From positions 1-57,142 of the forward strand of contig JAFEHU010000035.1 of the NCBI GenBank assembly GCA_017848435.1: a stretch of DNA of 57,142 bases, read 5' to 3'. The stretch's first letter is position 1. Each line of letters starts with the position of its first letter. Position numbers and translations under genes: made by a program. Of this stretch, positions 41,878 through 51,558 are shown piece by piece. This DNA comes from Burkholderiaceae bacterium. Lineage in GTDB: Bacteria; Pseudomonadota; Gammaproteobacteria; Burkholderiales; Burkholderiaceae_C. The notes beneath the pieces are model-generated. The model did not search any database. It worked only from the letters and a program-made list of their open reading frames with translations, and was not told the origin of the DNA.

Positions 41878-42834
41878 ATGTGGGTTGATCCGGTTGAGCC
41901 TGTTCGCAACGCCAAAATCGAGCGCGAAACCCACAAGCTCGAAAAACGCCTGTGCCGCAACATGGGCCAGGCGATCATCGACTTCAACATGGTCGAAGAG
42001 GGCGACAAGGTCATGGTCTGCATGAGCGGCGGCAAGGACAGCTACGCCATGCTGGACATCCTGCTCAAGCTCAAGGCCCGTGCGCCCATTCACTTCGACA
42101 TCGTCGCCGTCAACCTCGACCAGAAGCAGCCCGGTTTTCCCGAGCATGTGCTGCCCGAGTACCTGGCCAAGGTGGGCGTGCCCTTCCACATCGAAAACCA
42201 GGACACCTACTCCATCGTGGTGGACAAGATTGCGCCGGGAAAAACCATGTGCAGCCTGTGCAGCCGGCTGCGCCGCGGCATTTTGTACCGCGTGGCCGGC
42301 GAACTGGGCGCCACCAAAATCGCGCTCGGCCACCACCGCGACGACATGCTGCAGACTTTCTTTCTCAACATGTTCTTCGGCGGCAAGCTCAAGGGAATGC
42401 CGCCCAAACTGGTGAGCGACGACGGCAAAAACATCGTCATCCGCCCGCTGGCCTACGCGGCCGAGAAAGACCTTGCCCGCTGGGCCGAGCACCGGCAATT
42501 CCCCATCATTCCCTGCACGCTGTGTGGCAGCCAGGAAAACCTGCAGCGCAAGCAGGTGGCCGCCATGCTGCACGAGTGGGATAAAAAACACCCCGGCAGG
42601 GTGGAAAGCATGTTCACCGCGCTGCAAAACGTCGTGCCCTCGCACTTGATGGACAGGCGTCACTACGGTTTTGAAGAACTTCACGCCACCGGCGAGGTCA
42701 ACCCCGAGGGCGACAAGGCCTTCGACAAGGACGACGATGGCTTGGTCTTCGCGCCTGCTGCGCTGCCTTCACAGCAGACGGTGGCGATGCCGGTCACGCT
42801 GAAGGTGGGGGGGCAGCAGGAGGTTGCGCCGTGA
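41878..42834 (+). CDS. ttcA: tRNA 2-thiocytidine(32) synthetase
   Basis: 318 aa from ATG 41878, chosen because GGAGGA lies 8 bases upstream; ATG 41863 is an in-frame alternative. PP-loop ATPase motif [13 protein letters not shown], the iron-sulfur cysteine pair CSLC ([14 protein letters not shown]) and a further Cys pair CTLC ([14 protein letters not shown]). It thiolates C32 of some tRNAs with a [4Fe-4S] cluster. It ends in a Pro/Gly-rich tail beyond the core. Its stop overlaps the next gene. Confidence 0.94.
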   Translation: MWVDPVEPVRNAKIERETHKLEKRLCRNMGQAIIDFNMVEEGDKVMVCMSGGKDSYAMLDILLKLKARAPIHFDIVAVNLDQKQPGFPEHVLPEYLAKVGVPFHIENQDTYSIVVDKIAPGKTMCSLCSRLRRGILYRVAGELGATKIALGHHRDDMLQTFFLNMFFGGKLKGMPPKLVSDDGKNIVIRPLAYAAEKDLARWAEHRQFPIIPCTLCGSQENLQRKQVAAMLHEWDKKHPGRVESMFTALQNVVPSHLMDRRHYGFEELHATGEVNPEGDKAFDKDDDGLVFAPAALPSQQTVAMPVTLKVGGQQEVAP

Positions 42835-43463
42835 ACATCACACGCTGTCTGGGCGCTGCCCTGGTGGCCGCCACGCTGGTGTTGGCCGGTTGCGCCAGTG
42901 TGGTGGTGGACAGCGAAGTCAACGCGTTCAGCAAAATGCCACCGACGCCGGTGCCGAATGCGAGTTACCGCTTCGAGGTGTTGCCCTCGCAGCAGGCTGA
43001 AGCAGGGCGCCAGGCCAAGCTGGAAGCCGCCACCCAGACCGCGCTGCAGAAAGTCGGGTTGACCCGCAATGACCGCGCCGCCCGCTACAGCGTGCAGGTC
43101 GGTGTGCGCAGCCAGGTCGTGGCGCGGGGCGGTTTCCCGGGTTATGGGGACAACGGTTTTGGCCGCTATGGCCGTTTCGGCCACCCGTACTGGCGCAATG
43201 CCCATGACGGGCCTGGCTTCTACCCCGGCTTCGGGTTCTACCCGCCGTTTTACCCCGGTGCGTCGTCCAGTTACCGGCACGAAGTGACCTTGCTGTTGCG
43301 CGACGTGGCCAGCCAGCAGGTGGTGTTCGAGACCCAGGCGGTGCACGAGGGGTTCTGGCGCGACACCGAGCGCCTGTTGCCCGCCATGCTGGACGCCGCG
43401 TTGCGCGATTTCCCAAACCCGCCCCAGGGCGTGCGCCAGATCGAGGTGCAGCTGCCCATCTGA
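42831..43463 (+). CDS. DUF4136-like lipoprotein
   Basis: 210 aa from GTG 42831, overlapping the ttcA stop (GTGA). The signal ends in a lipobox (LVLAGC, Cys21), so it is a lipoprotein. The central region is Gly/Tyr/Phe/Pro-rich ([27 protein letters not shown]) and is flanked by beta-strand-forming parts ([24 protein letters not shown]). DUF4136 proteins are of unknown function. Overlap with ttcA suggests joint transcription rather than joint function. Confidence 0.82.
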   Translation: MNITRCLGAALVAATLVLAGCASVVVDSEVNAFSKMPPTPVPNASYRFEVLPSQQAEAGRQAKLEAATQTALQKVGLTRNDRAARYSVQVGVRSQVVARGGFPGYGDNGFGRYGRFGHPYWRNAHDGPGFYPGFGFYPPFYPGASSSYRHEVTLLLRDVASQQVVFETQAVHEGFWRDTERLLPAMLDAALRDFPNPPQGVRQIEVQLPI

Positions 43464-43492
43464 CGGGTTGTCCCCTGGTTTCAGTGTCAAAC

Positions 43493-43542
43493 AGGCATTC
43501 AGCCTCAGTAAAATATAGCGTTTTAGCTACAAAATAAATAGC
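43493..43542 (-). repeat. Dispersed AT-rich element, copy D (at a start codon)
   Basis: Read on the minus strand it is GCTA-9 nt-TAGCT-15 nt-ACTGAGGCTG, the same spacing as copy A. It ends 2 bases before the ATG of the phosphatase gene and replaces the place of a normal ribosome-binding site. Identity with copy E in the CAGCCTCAGT block is exact. Confidence 0.7.
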
Positions 43543-43544
43543 AA

Positions 43545-44189
43545 ATGCAAGCCGTTCGCCTGATTGCCGTACGCCATGGCGAGACCGCCTGGAATGCCGA
43601 CGGCCGCATCCAGGGCCAGTTGGACATTGGCCTCAACGACACCGGGCTGTGGCAAGCGCAACGCCTGGGCCGGGCGTTGTCAGAAGAGACTTTTCACGCG
43701 GTGCACACCAGCGACCTGCTGCGTGCCCACCAGACCGCACAAGCCCTGGCGGACGTGGCGGCTCTGCCGGTGCAAGGAAGTATGGGTTTGCGGGAACGCC
43801 ACCTGGGCGACTTTCAGGGGCGAACGGTGCCCGAGATCGAGGCACTGTGGCCCGACCAGTACCGCGCCTGGCGCGAGCGCGTGCCCGACTTTGCCCCTTC
43901 CGGGGGTGGTGAATCGTTGCTGCAATTCCGTGACCGCGTCATGGCCACGGTGAGCGCATTGGCCAGCGCGCAGGGGCAAGGCCAGATCGCGGTGGTCGCG
44001 CACGGCGGGGTGATGGACATCTTGTACCGTGCGGCCACCGGCCAGGAACTGCAAACCCCACGCACCTGGACACTGGCCAACGCCGCCATCAACCGCCTGC
44101 TGTGGACGCCCGACAGCCTCACCCTGGTGGGCTGGGCCGACGCGCAGCACCTGAACCGCACCGCGCGGGACGACGACAGCCTCAGCTGA
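43545..44189 (+). CDS. Histidine phosphatase family protein (phosphoglycerate mutase-like)
   Basis: 214 aa, ATG 43545. The phosphohistidine motif is [18 protein letters not shown], the second Arg/Glu site is [17 protein letters not shown], and the second His is [16 protein letters not shown]. It is probably a cofactor-independent small phosphatase (GpmB/CobC-like), substrate unknown. No Shine-Dalgarno sequence is visible, because the dispersed element ends 2 bases before the start. It overlaps ruvB by 8 bases (convergent). Confidence 0.9.
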   Translation: MQAVRLIAVRHGETAWNADGRIQGQLDIGLNDTGLWQAQRLGRALSEETFHAVHTSDLLRAHQTAQALADVAALPVQGSMGLRERHLGDFQGRTVPEIEALWPDQYRAWRERVPDFAPSGGGESLLQFRDRVMATVSALASAQGQGQIAVVAHGGVMDILYRAATGQELQTPRTWTLANAAINRLLWTPDSLTLVGWADAQHLNRTARDDDSLS

Positions 44190-45237
44190 GCAGCTCGGTG
44201 CCGTTGGCGGGCGGCGCCACGCCGAGGTGCCGGTAAGCGGCCAGCGTGGCAATGCGGCCCCGCGGCGTGCGCTGCAGGAAACCTTGCTGGATCAAATAGG
44301 GCTCGATGACGTCTTCGATCGTGTCGCGCTCCTCGCCAATGCTGGCGGCAATGTTGTCCAGCCCCACCGGGCCGCCGTCGAACCGGTGAATGACCGCTTC
44401 AAGGAGTTTTCTGTCCATCACGTCAAAGCCCTGGGGGTCCACGTCCAGCATCGCCAGCGCGCGGTTGGCCATGTCCAGCGTGATCTGGCCGTTGCCCTTC
44501 ACGTCGGCGTAGTCGCGCACACGGCGCAGCAGGCGGTTGGCAATGCGCGGCGTGCCACGTGAACGGCGCGCGATCTCCATGCCACCGTCGCCCACCAGCG
44601 GCGCGTTCAGCAGTTTGGCGCTGCGGGTGACGATGCGGGTCAGCTCCTCCGGCGTGTAGAACTCCAGCCGCGCGACGATGCCAAAGCGGTCGCGCAGCGG
44701 GTTGGTCAGCATGCCGGCGCGGGTGGTGGCGCCCACCAGCGTGAACGGCTGCAAGTCCAGCTTGATGCTGCGCGCCGCCGGGCCTTCACCGATCATGATG
44801 TCGATCTGGTAGTCCTCCAGTGCGGGGTAGAGGATTTCCTCCACCACCGCCGACAGCCGGTGGATCTCGTCGATGAACAACACGTCGTTTTTTTCGAGGT
44901 TGGTCAACAGCGCCGCCAGGTCCTTGGGTTTTTCAAGTACCGGGCCACTGGTCTGGCGCAGGTTCACGCCCAGCTCGTGCGCAATGATGTGCGACAGCGT
45001 GGTTTTGCCCAGGCCGGGCGGGCCAAACAGCAGCACATGGTCCAGCGCCTCGCCGCGTTTCTTGGCTGCACCAATGAAGATCTCCAGCTGCTCGCGCGCC
45101 TTGGTCTGGCCCACGTAGTCGTCAAACAGCTTGGGGCGCAACGCCCGTTCAATCGCCTCCTCGTTGGGCGAGGTCGGGGCGGGGGACACCACCCGGTGGG
45201 AGGGTGCCGGGGCGAAATCGTCTGTTTGTATGCTCAT
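44182..45237 (-). CDS. ruvB: Holliday junction branch migration ATPase RuvB
   Basis: 351 aa. AAA+ motifs: [18 protein letters not shown], Walker [17 protein letters not shown], Walker [12 protein letters not shown], sensor 1 [13 protein letters not shown] with the arginine finger region RDRFGI, and sensor 2 [16 protein letters not shown]. The C-terminal winged helix ends [13 protein letters not shown]. RuvB hexamers drive branch migration with RuvA. The gene lies 6 bases after ruvA and shares 8 bases at its end with the convergent phosphatase gene. Confidence 0.97.
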   Translation of the reverse strand: MSIQTDDFAPAPSHRVVSPAPTSPNEEAIERALRPKLFDDYVGQTKAREQLEIFIGAAKKRGEALDHVLLFGPPGLGKTTLSHIIAHELGVNLRQTSGPVLEKPKDLAALLTNLEKNDVLFIDEIHRLSAVVEEILYPALEDYQIDIMIGEGPAARSIKLDLQPFTLVGATTRAGMLTNPLRDRFGIVARLEFYTPEELTRIVTRSAKLLNAPLVGDGGMEIARRSRGTPRIANRLLRRVRDYADVKGNGQITLDMANRALAMLDVDPQGFDVMDRKLLEAVIHRFDGGPVGLDNIAASIGEERDTIEDVIEPYLIQQGFLQRTPRGRIATLAAYRHLGVAPPANGTELLS

Positions 45238-45243
45238 GGCCGT

Positions 45244-45816
45244 TTATTTCGCCAACGCCTTCAGCGCCAGCTTGATGCCCTCGCTTACGCCCACACTGTC
45301 CGGCAGGGCTTTCAGGGCCAGCGCCGCTTCCTTGTCGCTGTAGCCCAGCGCCACCAGCGCCTGCAGGATGTCGGCCTGCGCGTCGCTGGCCAGGTTCACC
45401 GGCAGGCCCATGTCCACGCCCAGCTTGCCCTTGAGTTCCAGCAGCAGCCGCTCGGCCGTCTTTTTGCCAATGCCCGGCACCTTGACCAGCCGGCCTGCCT
45501 CTTGCAGCGTGATGGCCTGCGCCAGCTCGGCCACCGCCATGCCCGACAGCACCGACAGCGCCATACGCGGCCCGATGCCCGAAATCTTGATGAGTTGGCG
45601 GAAGGCGTTGCGTTCGTCGTGGGTGGCAAAGCCGTACAGCAGCTGCGCGTCTTCGCGCACCACCATGTGGGTCAACAGCGTCAGCTTCTCGCCGGGGGCG
45701 GGCAGGTTGTAGAAGGTGCTCATGGGCACATCCACCTCGTAGCCGACGCCGTGGCAGTCCAGCACGATCTGTGGCGGGTTCTTGTCGCCGAGGATGCCGC
45801 TCAATCTGCCTATCAT
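45244..45816 (-). CDS. ruvA: Holliday junction DNA-binding protein RuvA
   Basis: 190 aa. OB-fold start [20 protein letters not shown] with [13 protein letters not shown], then two HhH motifs ([18 protein letters not shown], and [20 protein letters not shown]). The short C-terminal domain with [19 protein letters not shown] binds RuvB. RuvA tetramers hold the four-way junction. It precedes ruvB in the usual order, without ruvC. Divergent from the PhoH gene with a 37-bp gap. Confidence 0.96.
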   Translation of the reverse strand: MIGRLSGILGDKNPPQIVLDCHGVGYEVDVPMSTFYNLPAPGEKLTLLTHMVVREDAQLLYGFATHDERNAFRQLIKISGIGPRMALSVLSGMAVAELAQAITLQEAGRLVKVPGIGKKTAERLLLELKGKLGVDMGLPVNLASDAQADILQALVALGYSDKEAALALKALPDSVGVSEGIKLALKALAK

Positions 45817-45853
45817 TGCCTACCCGATCATTTATTGACATGGAATTATCAGC

Positions 45854-46798
45854 TTGATTCTCCGACACCTCTTTTCGCCACCCAACAACGCGCGCCTGGC
45901 CAACCTCTGCGGGGCCACCGACGCGCACCTGCGCAGCATCGAGGTGGCGCTGGACGTGAAAATCGCCCACCGCCACGAGCAGTTCAAGGTCGATGGCGCC
46001 AAGGCCCGGGCGACCAAGGCGATGGAGGTGCTGCAGGCGATGTACGAGATCGCCGCCAAGCCCATAGAACCCTACACACTGCAGCTGATGCTGGCGGGCG
46101 ACAATTTGGTTACCGGTGCCGGCGACGGGCCATCGCTCGCCACCCGCCGCAGCGACCTGCGCGCCCGCACCCCCAACCAGGGCCACTACCTCGACAGCAT
46201 CGCCGGCAACGACATCACCTTTGGCATCGGCCCCGCCGGCACCGGCAAGACCTACCTGGCCGTGGCCTGCGCGGTGGATGCGCTGGAGCGCAGCACGGTG
46301 CAGCGCATCGTGCTCACTCGCCCGGCGGTGGAGGCCGGCGAGCGGCTGGGCTTTCTGCCCGGCGACATGAACCAGAAGGTCGATCCGTATTTGCGTCCCC
46401 TGTACGACGCGCTGTACGACCTGATGGGCTTTGACAAGGTGCAAAAAGCCTTTGAGCGCCAGGCGCTGGAGATCGCACCATTGGCCTTCATGCGCGGCCG
46501 CACGCTGAACAACGCCTTCGTGATCCTCGACGAAGCGCAGAACACCACGCCCGAGCAAATGAAGATGTTTTTGACGCGCATCGGCTTTGGCGCCAAGGCC
46601 GTGGTCACCGGCGACGTGAGCCAGATCGATTTGCCCAAGACCCAGCTCAGCGGGTTGATCGAGGCCGAACGCGTGCTCAAGCGCGTCAAAGGCATTGCCA
46701 TCTGCCGCTTCACCACCGCCGACGTGGTGCGCCACCCGCTGGTCGCGCGCATTGTGGACGCCTACGACGCCCAGCGCAGCCCTGAAGACGCCCCCTGA
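45854..46798 (+). CDS. PhoH family ATPase (PhoH-like/YbeZ)
   Basis: 314 aa from a TTG start at 45854, which fits the recalled N-terminus of the family ([17 protein letters not shown]) and leaves a 37-bp gap to ruvA. Walker [16 protein letters not shown], then [17 protein letters not shown], and Walker [20 protein letters not shown]. It is followed 4 bases later by ybeY, the standard pair of an RNA-related ATPase and an RNase, probably acting in ribosome quality control and rRNA maturation. Confidence 0.92.
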   Translation: MILRHLFSPPNNARLANLCGATDAHLRSIEVALDVKIAHRHEQFKVDGAKARATKAMEVLQAMYEIAAKPIEPYTLQLMLAGDNLVTGAGDGPSLATRRSDLRARTPNQGHYLDSIAGNDITFGIGPAGTGKTYLAVACAVDALERSTVQRIVLTRPAVEAGERLGFLPGDMNQKVDPYLRPLYDALYDLMGFDKVQKAFERQALEIAPLAFMRGRTLNNAFVILDEAQNTTPEQMKMFLTRIGFGAKAVVTGDVSQIDLPKTQLSGLIEAERVLKRVKGIAICRFTTADVVRHPLVARIVDAYDAQRSPEDAP

Positions 46799-46802
46799 CA
46801 CC

Positions 46803-47276
46803 ATGGCCCGCACCACACTCCCTGAACTCAACCTGTCGCTGCAATTCGCCCTCGGCCATGCGGCCGAGATGGCGGCCTTGCACCGCGCCGCCCTGCCGCG
46901 CCACCAGGTGGCCCGCTGGCTTCGCCACGCCCTGGCGAGCGATGCCGACATCACCGTGCGCATCGTGGACGCCGAAGAAGCCCGTCGCCTGAACCGCGAT
47001 TACCGGCAGAAAGACTACGCCACCAACGTGCTGACCTTCGACTACGCCGCCACGCCCCGCGTCATGGCCGACCTGGTGCTGTGCGCACCCGTGGTGGCTG
47101 CAGAGGCGCTTGACCAGCGCAAGCCCCTGCAGGCCCACTACGCCCACCTGCTGGTGCACGGCGCGCTGCACGCCCAGGGCTGGGACCACGAAACCAGCCC
47201 CCAGGACGCCGACGCCATGGAGGCCCATGAAGTGGCGGTTTTGGCCCGCCTGGGCTTCCCCAACCCCTACGCGTGA
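46803..47276 (+). CDS. ybeY: Endoribonuclease YbeY
   Basis: 157 aa from ATG 46803. The zinc-binding motif [11 protein letters not shown] (three His) and the preceding [15 protein letters not shown] and [14 protein letters not shown] are typical. YbeY takes part in 16S rRNA 3' end maturation and ribosome quality control. It is co-transcribed with the PhoH-like gene. Confidence 0.95.
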   Translation: MARTTLPELNLSLQFALGHAAEMAALHRAALPRHQVARWLRHALASDADITVRIVDAEEARRLNRDYRQKDYATNVLTFDYAATPRVMADLVLCAPVVAAEALDQRKPLQAHYAHLLVHGALHAQGWDHETSPQDADAMEAHEVAVLARLGFPNPYA

Positions 47277-47304
47277 GCCCCAAACGCCGATTTTTTAACG
47301 AAAT

Positions 47305-47354
47305 CGGCCTCCAGCCTCAGTGAAGACTGGACATTCAGCTATGGAATTTGTAGT
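47305..47354 (-). repeat. Dispersed AT-rich element, copy E (intergenic)
   Basis: On the minus strand it reads ACTA-9 nt-TAGCT-15 nt-ACTGAGGCTG-GAGGCCG, with the same 4-9-5-15-10 spacing as the other copies. It lies in the 221-bp gap between ybeY and the FecR-domain gene. Confidence 0.7.
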
Positions 47355-47497
47355 ATGGAAACGATGGAACTGCACCGTGTTCAGGTGCTTCATGCGGGCA
47401 TCTGCCTTCGAGGTCATGGCTAACATCCACCACAAGAGGGTCTGTGTCCACGGACCGCTATTGACAACCCGTTTCCATTGACGTTAAGGTGACCGCT

Positions 47498-47965
47498 GTG
47501 ACAACCAAACATCTTTTGCTGTGCATGGCCCTGTGGTTCGGTGCTGCCGCGGGTCACGCGCAGGCGGCGGTGGAAGCCGAGGGCAAAGCCGGCACCCTGA
47601 AAGTGGTGCAAGGCGATGTGCGCGTGGTCGATGTGCGTGGCGAGCGTGCGGTGCAGCCGGGTGACACCGTCACCGTGGCCGACAGCGTGGTCACCGGCGC
47701 CAACGGTTCTGCCAGCCTGGTGCTGCGCGACGGTACCGCACTGGTGCTCGGCCCCAAAACCCGCATCGAACTGAAAGACTTTGCTTTTGACGACGTCAGC
47801 CACAAAGGCAACATGCTCGTCTCGGTGCTGCAGGGCTCGCTGCGCATGATCACCGGCCTGATTTCCAAAGCCAACCCCGGCGCCGCCGCCGTCACCACCA
47901 AAACCGCAACCATTGGCGTGCGCGGCACCGACTTCATCGTGCAGGTGGACGAATCGGTTCAATGA
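47498..47965 (+). CDS. FecR domain periplasmic protein
   Basis: 155 aa from GTG 47498 (TAAGG 8 bases upstream; GTG 47489 is an alternative). A signal peptide ends near AQA (residue ~23). The FecR-type beta-rich region is seen as GTLKVVQGDVRVVDVRGERA, LVLRDGTALVLGPKTRIEL, and TATIGVRGTDFIVQVDE. FecR domains bind ligands or glycan-like structures; here there is no sigma-factor context. The gene overlaps an OmpA-domain lipoprotein gene by 4 bases. An upstream TTGACA at 47461 could be a -35 box, but no matching -10 was convincing. Confidence 0.83.
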   Translation: MTTKHLLLCMALWFGAAAGHAQAAVEAEGKAGTLKVVQGDVRVVDVRGERAVQPGDTVTVADSVVTGANGSASLVLRDGTALVLGPKTRIELKDFAFDDVSHKGNMLVSVLQGSLRMITGLISKANPGAAAVTTKTATIGVRGTDFIVQVDESVQ

Positions 47966-48594
47966 CGGGGGCTGTGTTCAAGCGGACTGCAGGCCTCGGC
48001 CTGCTCGTGGTGTGCGCGCTGGTCACAGGCTGCGCTTGCCGACCCACCGTTCCCACCACCACGGTGGTGTTGCTGCCGCAAGCCGATGGCTCACCGTCTT
48101 CCTTGGTTGTCACGGCCAACAGCGGTCAGACTTCCCTCGTCGCCAAACCCTACCAAAGCGCCGCTGCCACCTTGGGTGACCGGCAGGCGCCGCGTGTGGT
48201 GCAAGGCGACGCCGAAGACATCAAGCGCCGCTTTGGCCCGCTGCTGAATGCCATTCCAGCCAAGCCCGAGCGTTTCACTCTGTACTTCAAGGCCGGCAGC
48301 ACCGAGCTGACGGCCGAGTCCCGCATCGCGCTGTTCAACGCCATTTTCGATGCCCAGCAACGCAGCGGTGCCGAGATCGCCATCGTTGGCCACACCGACA
48401 CCACAGGCACCGCCGCCGGCAACGACCGGTTGTCCCAGCGCCGCGCCGAGGCGGTTCACGCCTTGCTGTCGGAGCGCGGCTTCACCCGTGCCATTGTGGA
48501 TGTGCGGGCGCTCGGCGAGCGCGAGCCCGCCGTGCCCACCGGCAACTACGTGGCCGAACCACGCAACCGCCGGGTGGAGATCATCGTCCGCTGA
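47962..48594 (+). CDS. OmpA-domain lipoprotein
   Basis: 210 aa, ATG 47962 overlapping the FecR gene stop. The signal contains a lipobox (ALVTGC, Cys24). The C-terminal ~110 residues are an OmpA-like peptidoglycan-binding domain: LYFKAGSTELTAESRIALF, IVGHTDTTGTAAGNDRLSQR, RAEAVHALL and EPRNRRVEIIVR. It would anchor the outer membrane to peptidoglycan or serve as an envelope partner of the FecR-like protein. Confidence 0.87.
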   Translation: MTGAVFKRTAGLGLLVVCALVTGCACRPTVPTTTVVLLPQADGSPSSLVVTANSGQTSLVAKPYQSAAATLGDRQAPRVVQGDAEDIKRRFGPLLNAIPAKPERFTLYFKAGSTELTAESRIALFNAIFDAQQRSGAEIAIVGHTDTTGTAAGNDRLSQRRAEAVHALLSERGFTRAIVDVRALGEREPAVPTGNYVAEPRNRRVEIIVR

Positions 48595-48606
48595 GTGAGT
48601 GGTCGC

Positions 48607-49875
48607 TCACGCTGTGAGCGAGACCCGGGCAAACTTGCGCTTGCCCACCTGCACCACAAACACCCCGGCGTCCAGCTTCAGACCCTTGTCGCTGACCACG
48701 CTGGAATCCACGCGCACGCCGCCGCCGTCGATCAGGCGGTTGGCTTCTGAGGTGGACGGTGCCAGCCCGGCCATTTTCAACAGCGCCCCAATCCCCAGCG
48801 GCGCGCCCGACAGGCTGATTTCAGGCACTTCATCGGGCACACCGCCCTTGCTGCGGTTGGCAAAGTCCTGCTCGGCCGCCTCGGCCGCGGCGGCCGAATG
48901 GAAGCGGGTGGTGATCTCGCGTGCCAACAGCACCTTGGCGTCTTTCGGGTTGCGGCCCGCAGCCACCTCGGCCCGCAGCGCGGCAATCTCGTCCAGGCTG
49001 CGGAAGCTCAGCAGGGTGAACCAGCGCCACATCAGCTCGTCGCTGATGCTCAGCACCTTGGCAAACATGGTGTTGGGGGCTTCCGAAATGCCGATGTAGT
49101 TGTTTTTGCTCTTGGACATCTTCTCCACGCCGTCCAGGCCTTCCAGCAACGGCATGGTCAAAATGCACTGCGGCTCCTGCCCGTACTCGGCCTGCAAGTG
49201 GCGGCCCACCAGCAAATTGAATTTCTGGTCGGTGCCGCCCAGCTCCAGGTCGCTTTTGAGCGCCACCGAGTCGTAGCCCTGCATCAGCGGGTACAAAAAT
49301 TCGTGCACCGAGATGGAGCGGCCTTCCTTGAAGCGCTTGCTGAAGTCGTCACGCTCCATCATGCGCGCCACGGTGTAGCGGGAGGCGAGTTCGATCATGC
49401 CGCGCGCCCCCAGCGGGTCGCACCATTCGCTGTTGTAGCGAATTTCGGTCTTGTCAGGGGCCAGCACCATGCTGGCCTGGGCATAGTAGGTCTGCGCGTT
49501 GGCCGCGATCTGCTCTTTGGTCAGCGGCGGGCGGGTGGTGTTGCGGCCCGACGGGTCGCCGATCATCGACGTGAAGTCGCCGATCAGGAAAATCACCGTG
49601 TGGCCCAAGTCTTGCAACTGCCGCAGCTTGTTCAACACCACGGTATGGCCCAAATGAATGTCTGGCGCGGTCGGGTCCAACCCCAGCTTGATGCGCAGCG
49701 GTATGCCACTGGTTTCGGCGCGCTGCAGTTTTTTGACCCATTCGTCACGTGGCAGCAGTTCGTCGCAGCCGCGCAAGCTGACCTGCAGCGCGTGGGCGAC
49801 ACCCTCGCTGGTGGCTGCAGGTGCGTTGTTGCCGGACTCGGCAGAGGTTGCGGGCGCGTTGAGTACGGTTTTCAT
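48607..49875 (-). CDS. tyrS: Tyrosyl-tRNA synthetase
   Basis: 422 aa, class I. HIGH-type motif is [14 protein letters not shown], the KMSKS loop is [12 protein letters not shown] ([12 protein letters not shown]), and the C-terminal S4 domain starts after [19 protein letters not shown]. It charges tRNA-Tyr. The N-terminal ~30 residues before [12 protein letters not shown] are an Ala/Asn-rich extension. The gene ends against the OmpA-domain gene (convergent); a perfect 8-bp hairpin covers its stop codon (48603-48621). Confidence 0.96.
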   Translation of the reverse strand: MKTVLNAPATSAESGNNAPAATSEGVAHALQVSLRGCDELLPRDEWVKKLQRAETSGIPLRIKLGLDPTAPDIHLGHTVVLNKLRQLQDLGHTVIFLIGDFTSMIGDPSGRNTTRPPLTKEQIAANAQTYYAQASMVLAPDKTEIRYNSEWCDPLGARGMIELASRYTVARMMERDDFSKRFKEGRSISVHEFLYPLMQGYDSVALKSDLELGGTDQKFNLLVGRHLQAEYGQEPQCILTMPLLEGLDGVEKMSKSKNNYIGISEAPNTMFAKVLSISDELMWRWFTLLSFRSLDEIAALRAEVAAGRNPKDAKVLLAREITTRFHSAAAAEAAEQDFANRSKGGVPDEVPEISLSGAPLGIGALLKMAGLAPSTSEANRLIDGGGVRVDSSVVSDKGLKLDAGVFVVQVGKRKFARVSLTA

Positions 49876-49887
49876 AGGGTTTTTCGG

Positions 49888-49916
49888 CGGACACCGGCGC
49901 TCAAGGCCGATATACT
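49888..49916 (+). promoter_or_regulatory. Sigma-70 promoter candidate for the M23 peptidase gene
   Basis: TATACT (49911-49916) is the -10 and CGGACA (49888-49893) the -35 with a 17-bp spacer. Transcription would start near 49923, upstream of the possible GTG (49947) and TTG (50040) starts of the peptidase gene. Confidence 0.5.
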
Positions 49917-50039
49917 CTTTTCACTCGCATTTCATGGTTTGACGCCGTGGATTTTAGTTGCCTGGCCGCTGGTGCTGGCCAACACGTCAAACCATTCGCC
50001 AGCCTCGCGCTGCTGCACAACCAAGTTGGGGACATTCGA

Positions 50040-51395
50040 TTGCAAGCACACGGTCTGACTGCCGCAGGGCACGCCCTTTTCAAATTCATCTCCACCAGCA
50101 TCCAGCGCCACCCCAAACGGGTCACTACCGTGTTGGCCGCGCTCATGCTCGGCGGCGGCGGCGGTGCCTTTGCCGTGGCCTCCCTGGCCCCTGATGCGGC
50201 CGACCTGCCGGTGCGTGAAGTGGTGGAGGCGGTCCAGCCGCTGCCCTACGAGCCACAGGCCGCCTTGCTGGATGTGCACAGTTTCAACCTGTTCCGCTCG
50301 GACGTCTCCCGTTCCACCGACTCTGCCCAGAGCCTGTTGGCGCGCCTGGGCATTGACGACGCCGAAGCTGTGGCTTTTGTGCGCAACAACGCCTTGATGC
50401 AGAAGAACGTGATCGGCCGCGCTGGCCGCTCCGTCACCGCCGAAGCCGACGACCAAAATGCCTTGCGCAAACTCACCACCCGCTGGAACAGCGACACAGA
50501 AGGCAGCTTCAACCGCCTGGTGATCGAAAAATCAGCCCAAGGCTTTCAGGCCCGTGTGGAAACCGCACCGCTCGCGGCATCGACCCAGCTCGCCAGTGGC
50601 ACCATCCGTACCTCGCTGTTTGCCGCGACGGACGACGCACGGATTCCCGATGCGATCGCCATCAACCTGGCCGAGATTTTCTCCAGCGAAATCGACTTCC
50701 ACCGTGCGCTGCGCAAAGGGGACCGTTTCTCAGTGGTGTATGAAACCCTGGAAGCCGACGGCGAACCTGTCCGCAGTGGTCGCGTGCTGAGTGCCGAATT
50801 TGTCAATAACGGCAAAACCTACCAGGCCATCTGGTTCCAGGAACCTGGGCAAAAGGGGGGCTATTACACGCTCGACGGCCAAAGCCTGCGCCGCCCTTAC
50901 CTGGCCTCGCCGATGGCTTTTTCGCGCATGAGCAGCGGCTTCAAGATGCGCTTTCACCCGATTCTGCAAACCTGGCGAGCCCACCTGGGGGTTGACTACG
51001 CCGCACCCACCGGCACACCCGTTCGCGCGGTGGGCAGCGGTGTGGTGGACTTCGCTGGTCAGCAAGGTGGTTTTGGCAACGTGGTGTTCATCAAGCACCG
51101 CAACAACCACACCACTGTCTATGCCCACCTGAGCCGCATCAATGTGCGCAAAGGCCAAAGCATCGAACAAGGTGAAACCCTTGGCGCTGTCGGTGCCACC
51201 GGCTGGGCCACCGGTCCCCACTTGCATTTTGAGTTCCGCGTCAATGGCGTGCACCAAGACCCGTTGTTGCTGGCCCGCCAGAGCGAAGCCATTCCTGTGT
51301 CCACCGCGGCACGTCCGCTGTTTGAGCGCACGTCTGCTGCCATGCGGCCACAGCTCGCTGCAGCGGCATTGGCCAGCGTCGCCAGCGCACAGTAG
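50040..51395 (+). CDS. M23 family peptidoglycan endopeptidase (LytM domain)
   Basis: 451 aa from TTG 50040, with GGGGA 7 bases upstream; GTG 49947 is an in-frame alternative. One N-terminal transmembrane anchor (TTVLAALMLGGGGGAFAVAS) is followed by a periplasmic region with an OapA/opacity-like beta part (residues ~150-300). The C-terminal LytM domain has zinc ligands in HLGVDYAAPTGTPV, and HLHFEFRVNG, with VYAHLSRINV between. It cuts or binds peptide cross-links in peptidoglycan. Both HxxxD and HxH zinc motifs are intact, so it is probably active. Its start lies close to tyrS, in divergent orientation. Confidence 0.88.
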   Translation: MQAHGLTAAGHALFKFISTSIQRHPKRVTTVLAALMLGGGGGAFAVASLAPDAADLPVREVVEAVQPLPYEPQAALLDVHSFNLFRSDVSRSTDSAQSLLARLGIDDAEAVAFVRNNALMQKNVIGRAGRSVTAEADDQNALRKLTTRWNSDTEGSFNRLVIEKSAQGFQARVETAPLAASTQLASGTIRTSLFAATDDARIPDAIAINLAEIFSSEIDFHRALRKGDRFSVVYETLEADGEPVRSGRVLSAEFVNNGKTYQAIWFQEPGQKGGYYTLDGQSLRRPYLASPMAFSRMSSGFKMRFHPILQTWRAHLGVDYAAPTGTPVRAVGSGVVDFAGQQGGFGNVVFIKHRNNHTTVYAHLSRINVRKGQSIEQGETLGAVGATGWATGPHLHFEFRVNGVHQDPLLLARQSEAIPVSTAARPLFERTSAAMRPQLAAAALASVASAQ

Positions 51396-51408
51396 TCAGC
51401 CAATCGCG

Positions 51409-51432
51409 AGCGTGACCGTCCACGGTCACGCT
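51409..51432 (+). terminator. Hairpin after the M23 gene, weak terminator candidate
   Basis: AGCGTGACCGT (51409-51419) pairs perfectly with ACGGTCACGCT (51422-51432), 13 bases after the peptidase stop. The loop is only 2-4 nt and no T-tract follows, so it is more a 3'-end stabilising hairpin than a proven terminator. Confidence 0.45.
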
Positions 51433-51558
51433 GGTAGAGGTGCGCTGGAAGCCGACTGAACACCATCTAAGGGTTTTCGGTGTCGGTGACAAAACTTTTC
51501 AAGCCGTTATAGGTCACAAACAGCCGTCTGTGCTGTTTGTACCGTCAGGAGCTGTTCC

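Noticed and set aside
48603-48621. Terminator between the OmpA-domain gene and tyrS
   Set aside because: A perfect 8-bp hairpin is present, but it overlaps the tyrS stop codon and has no T-tract in either direction.
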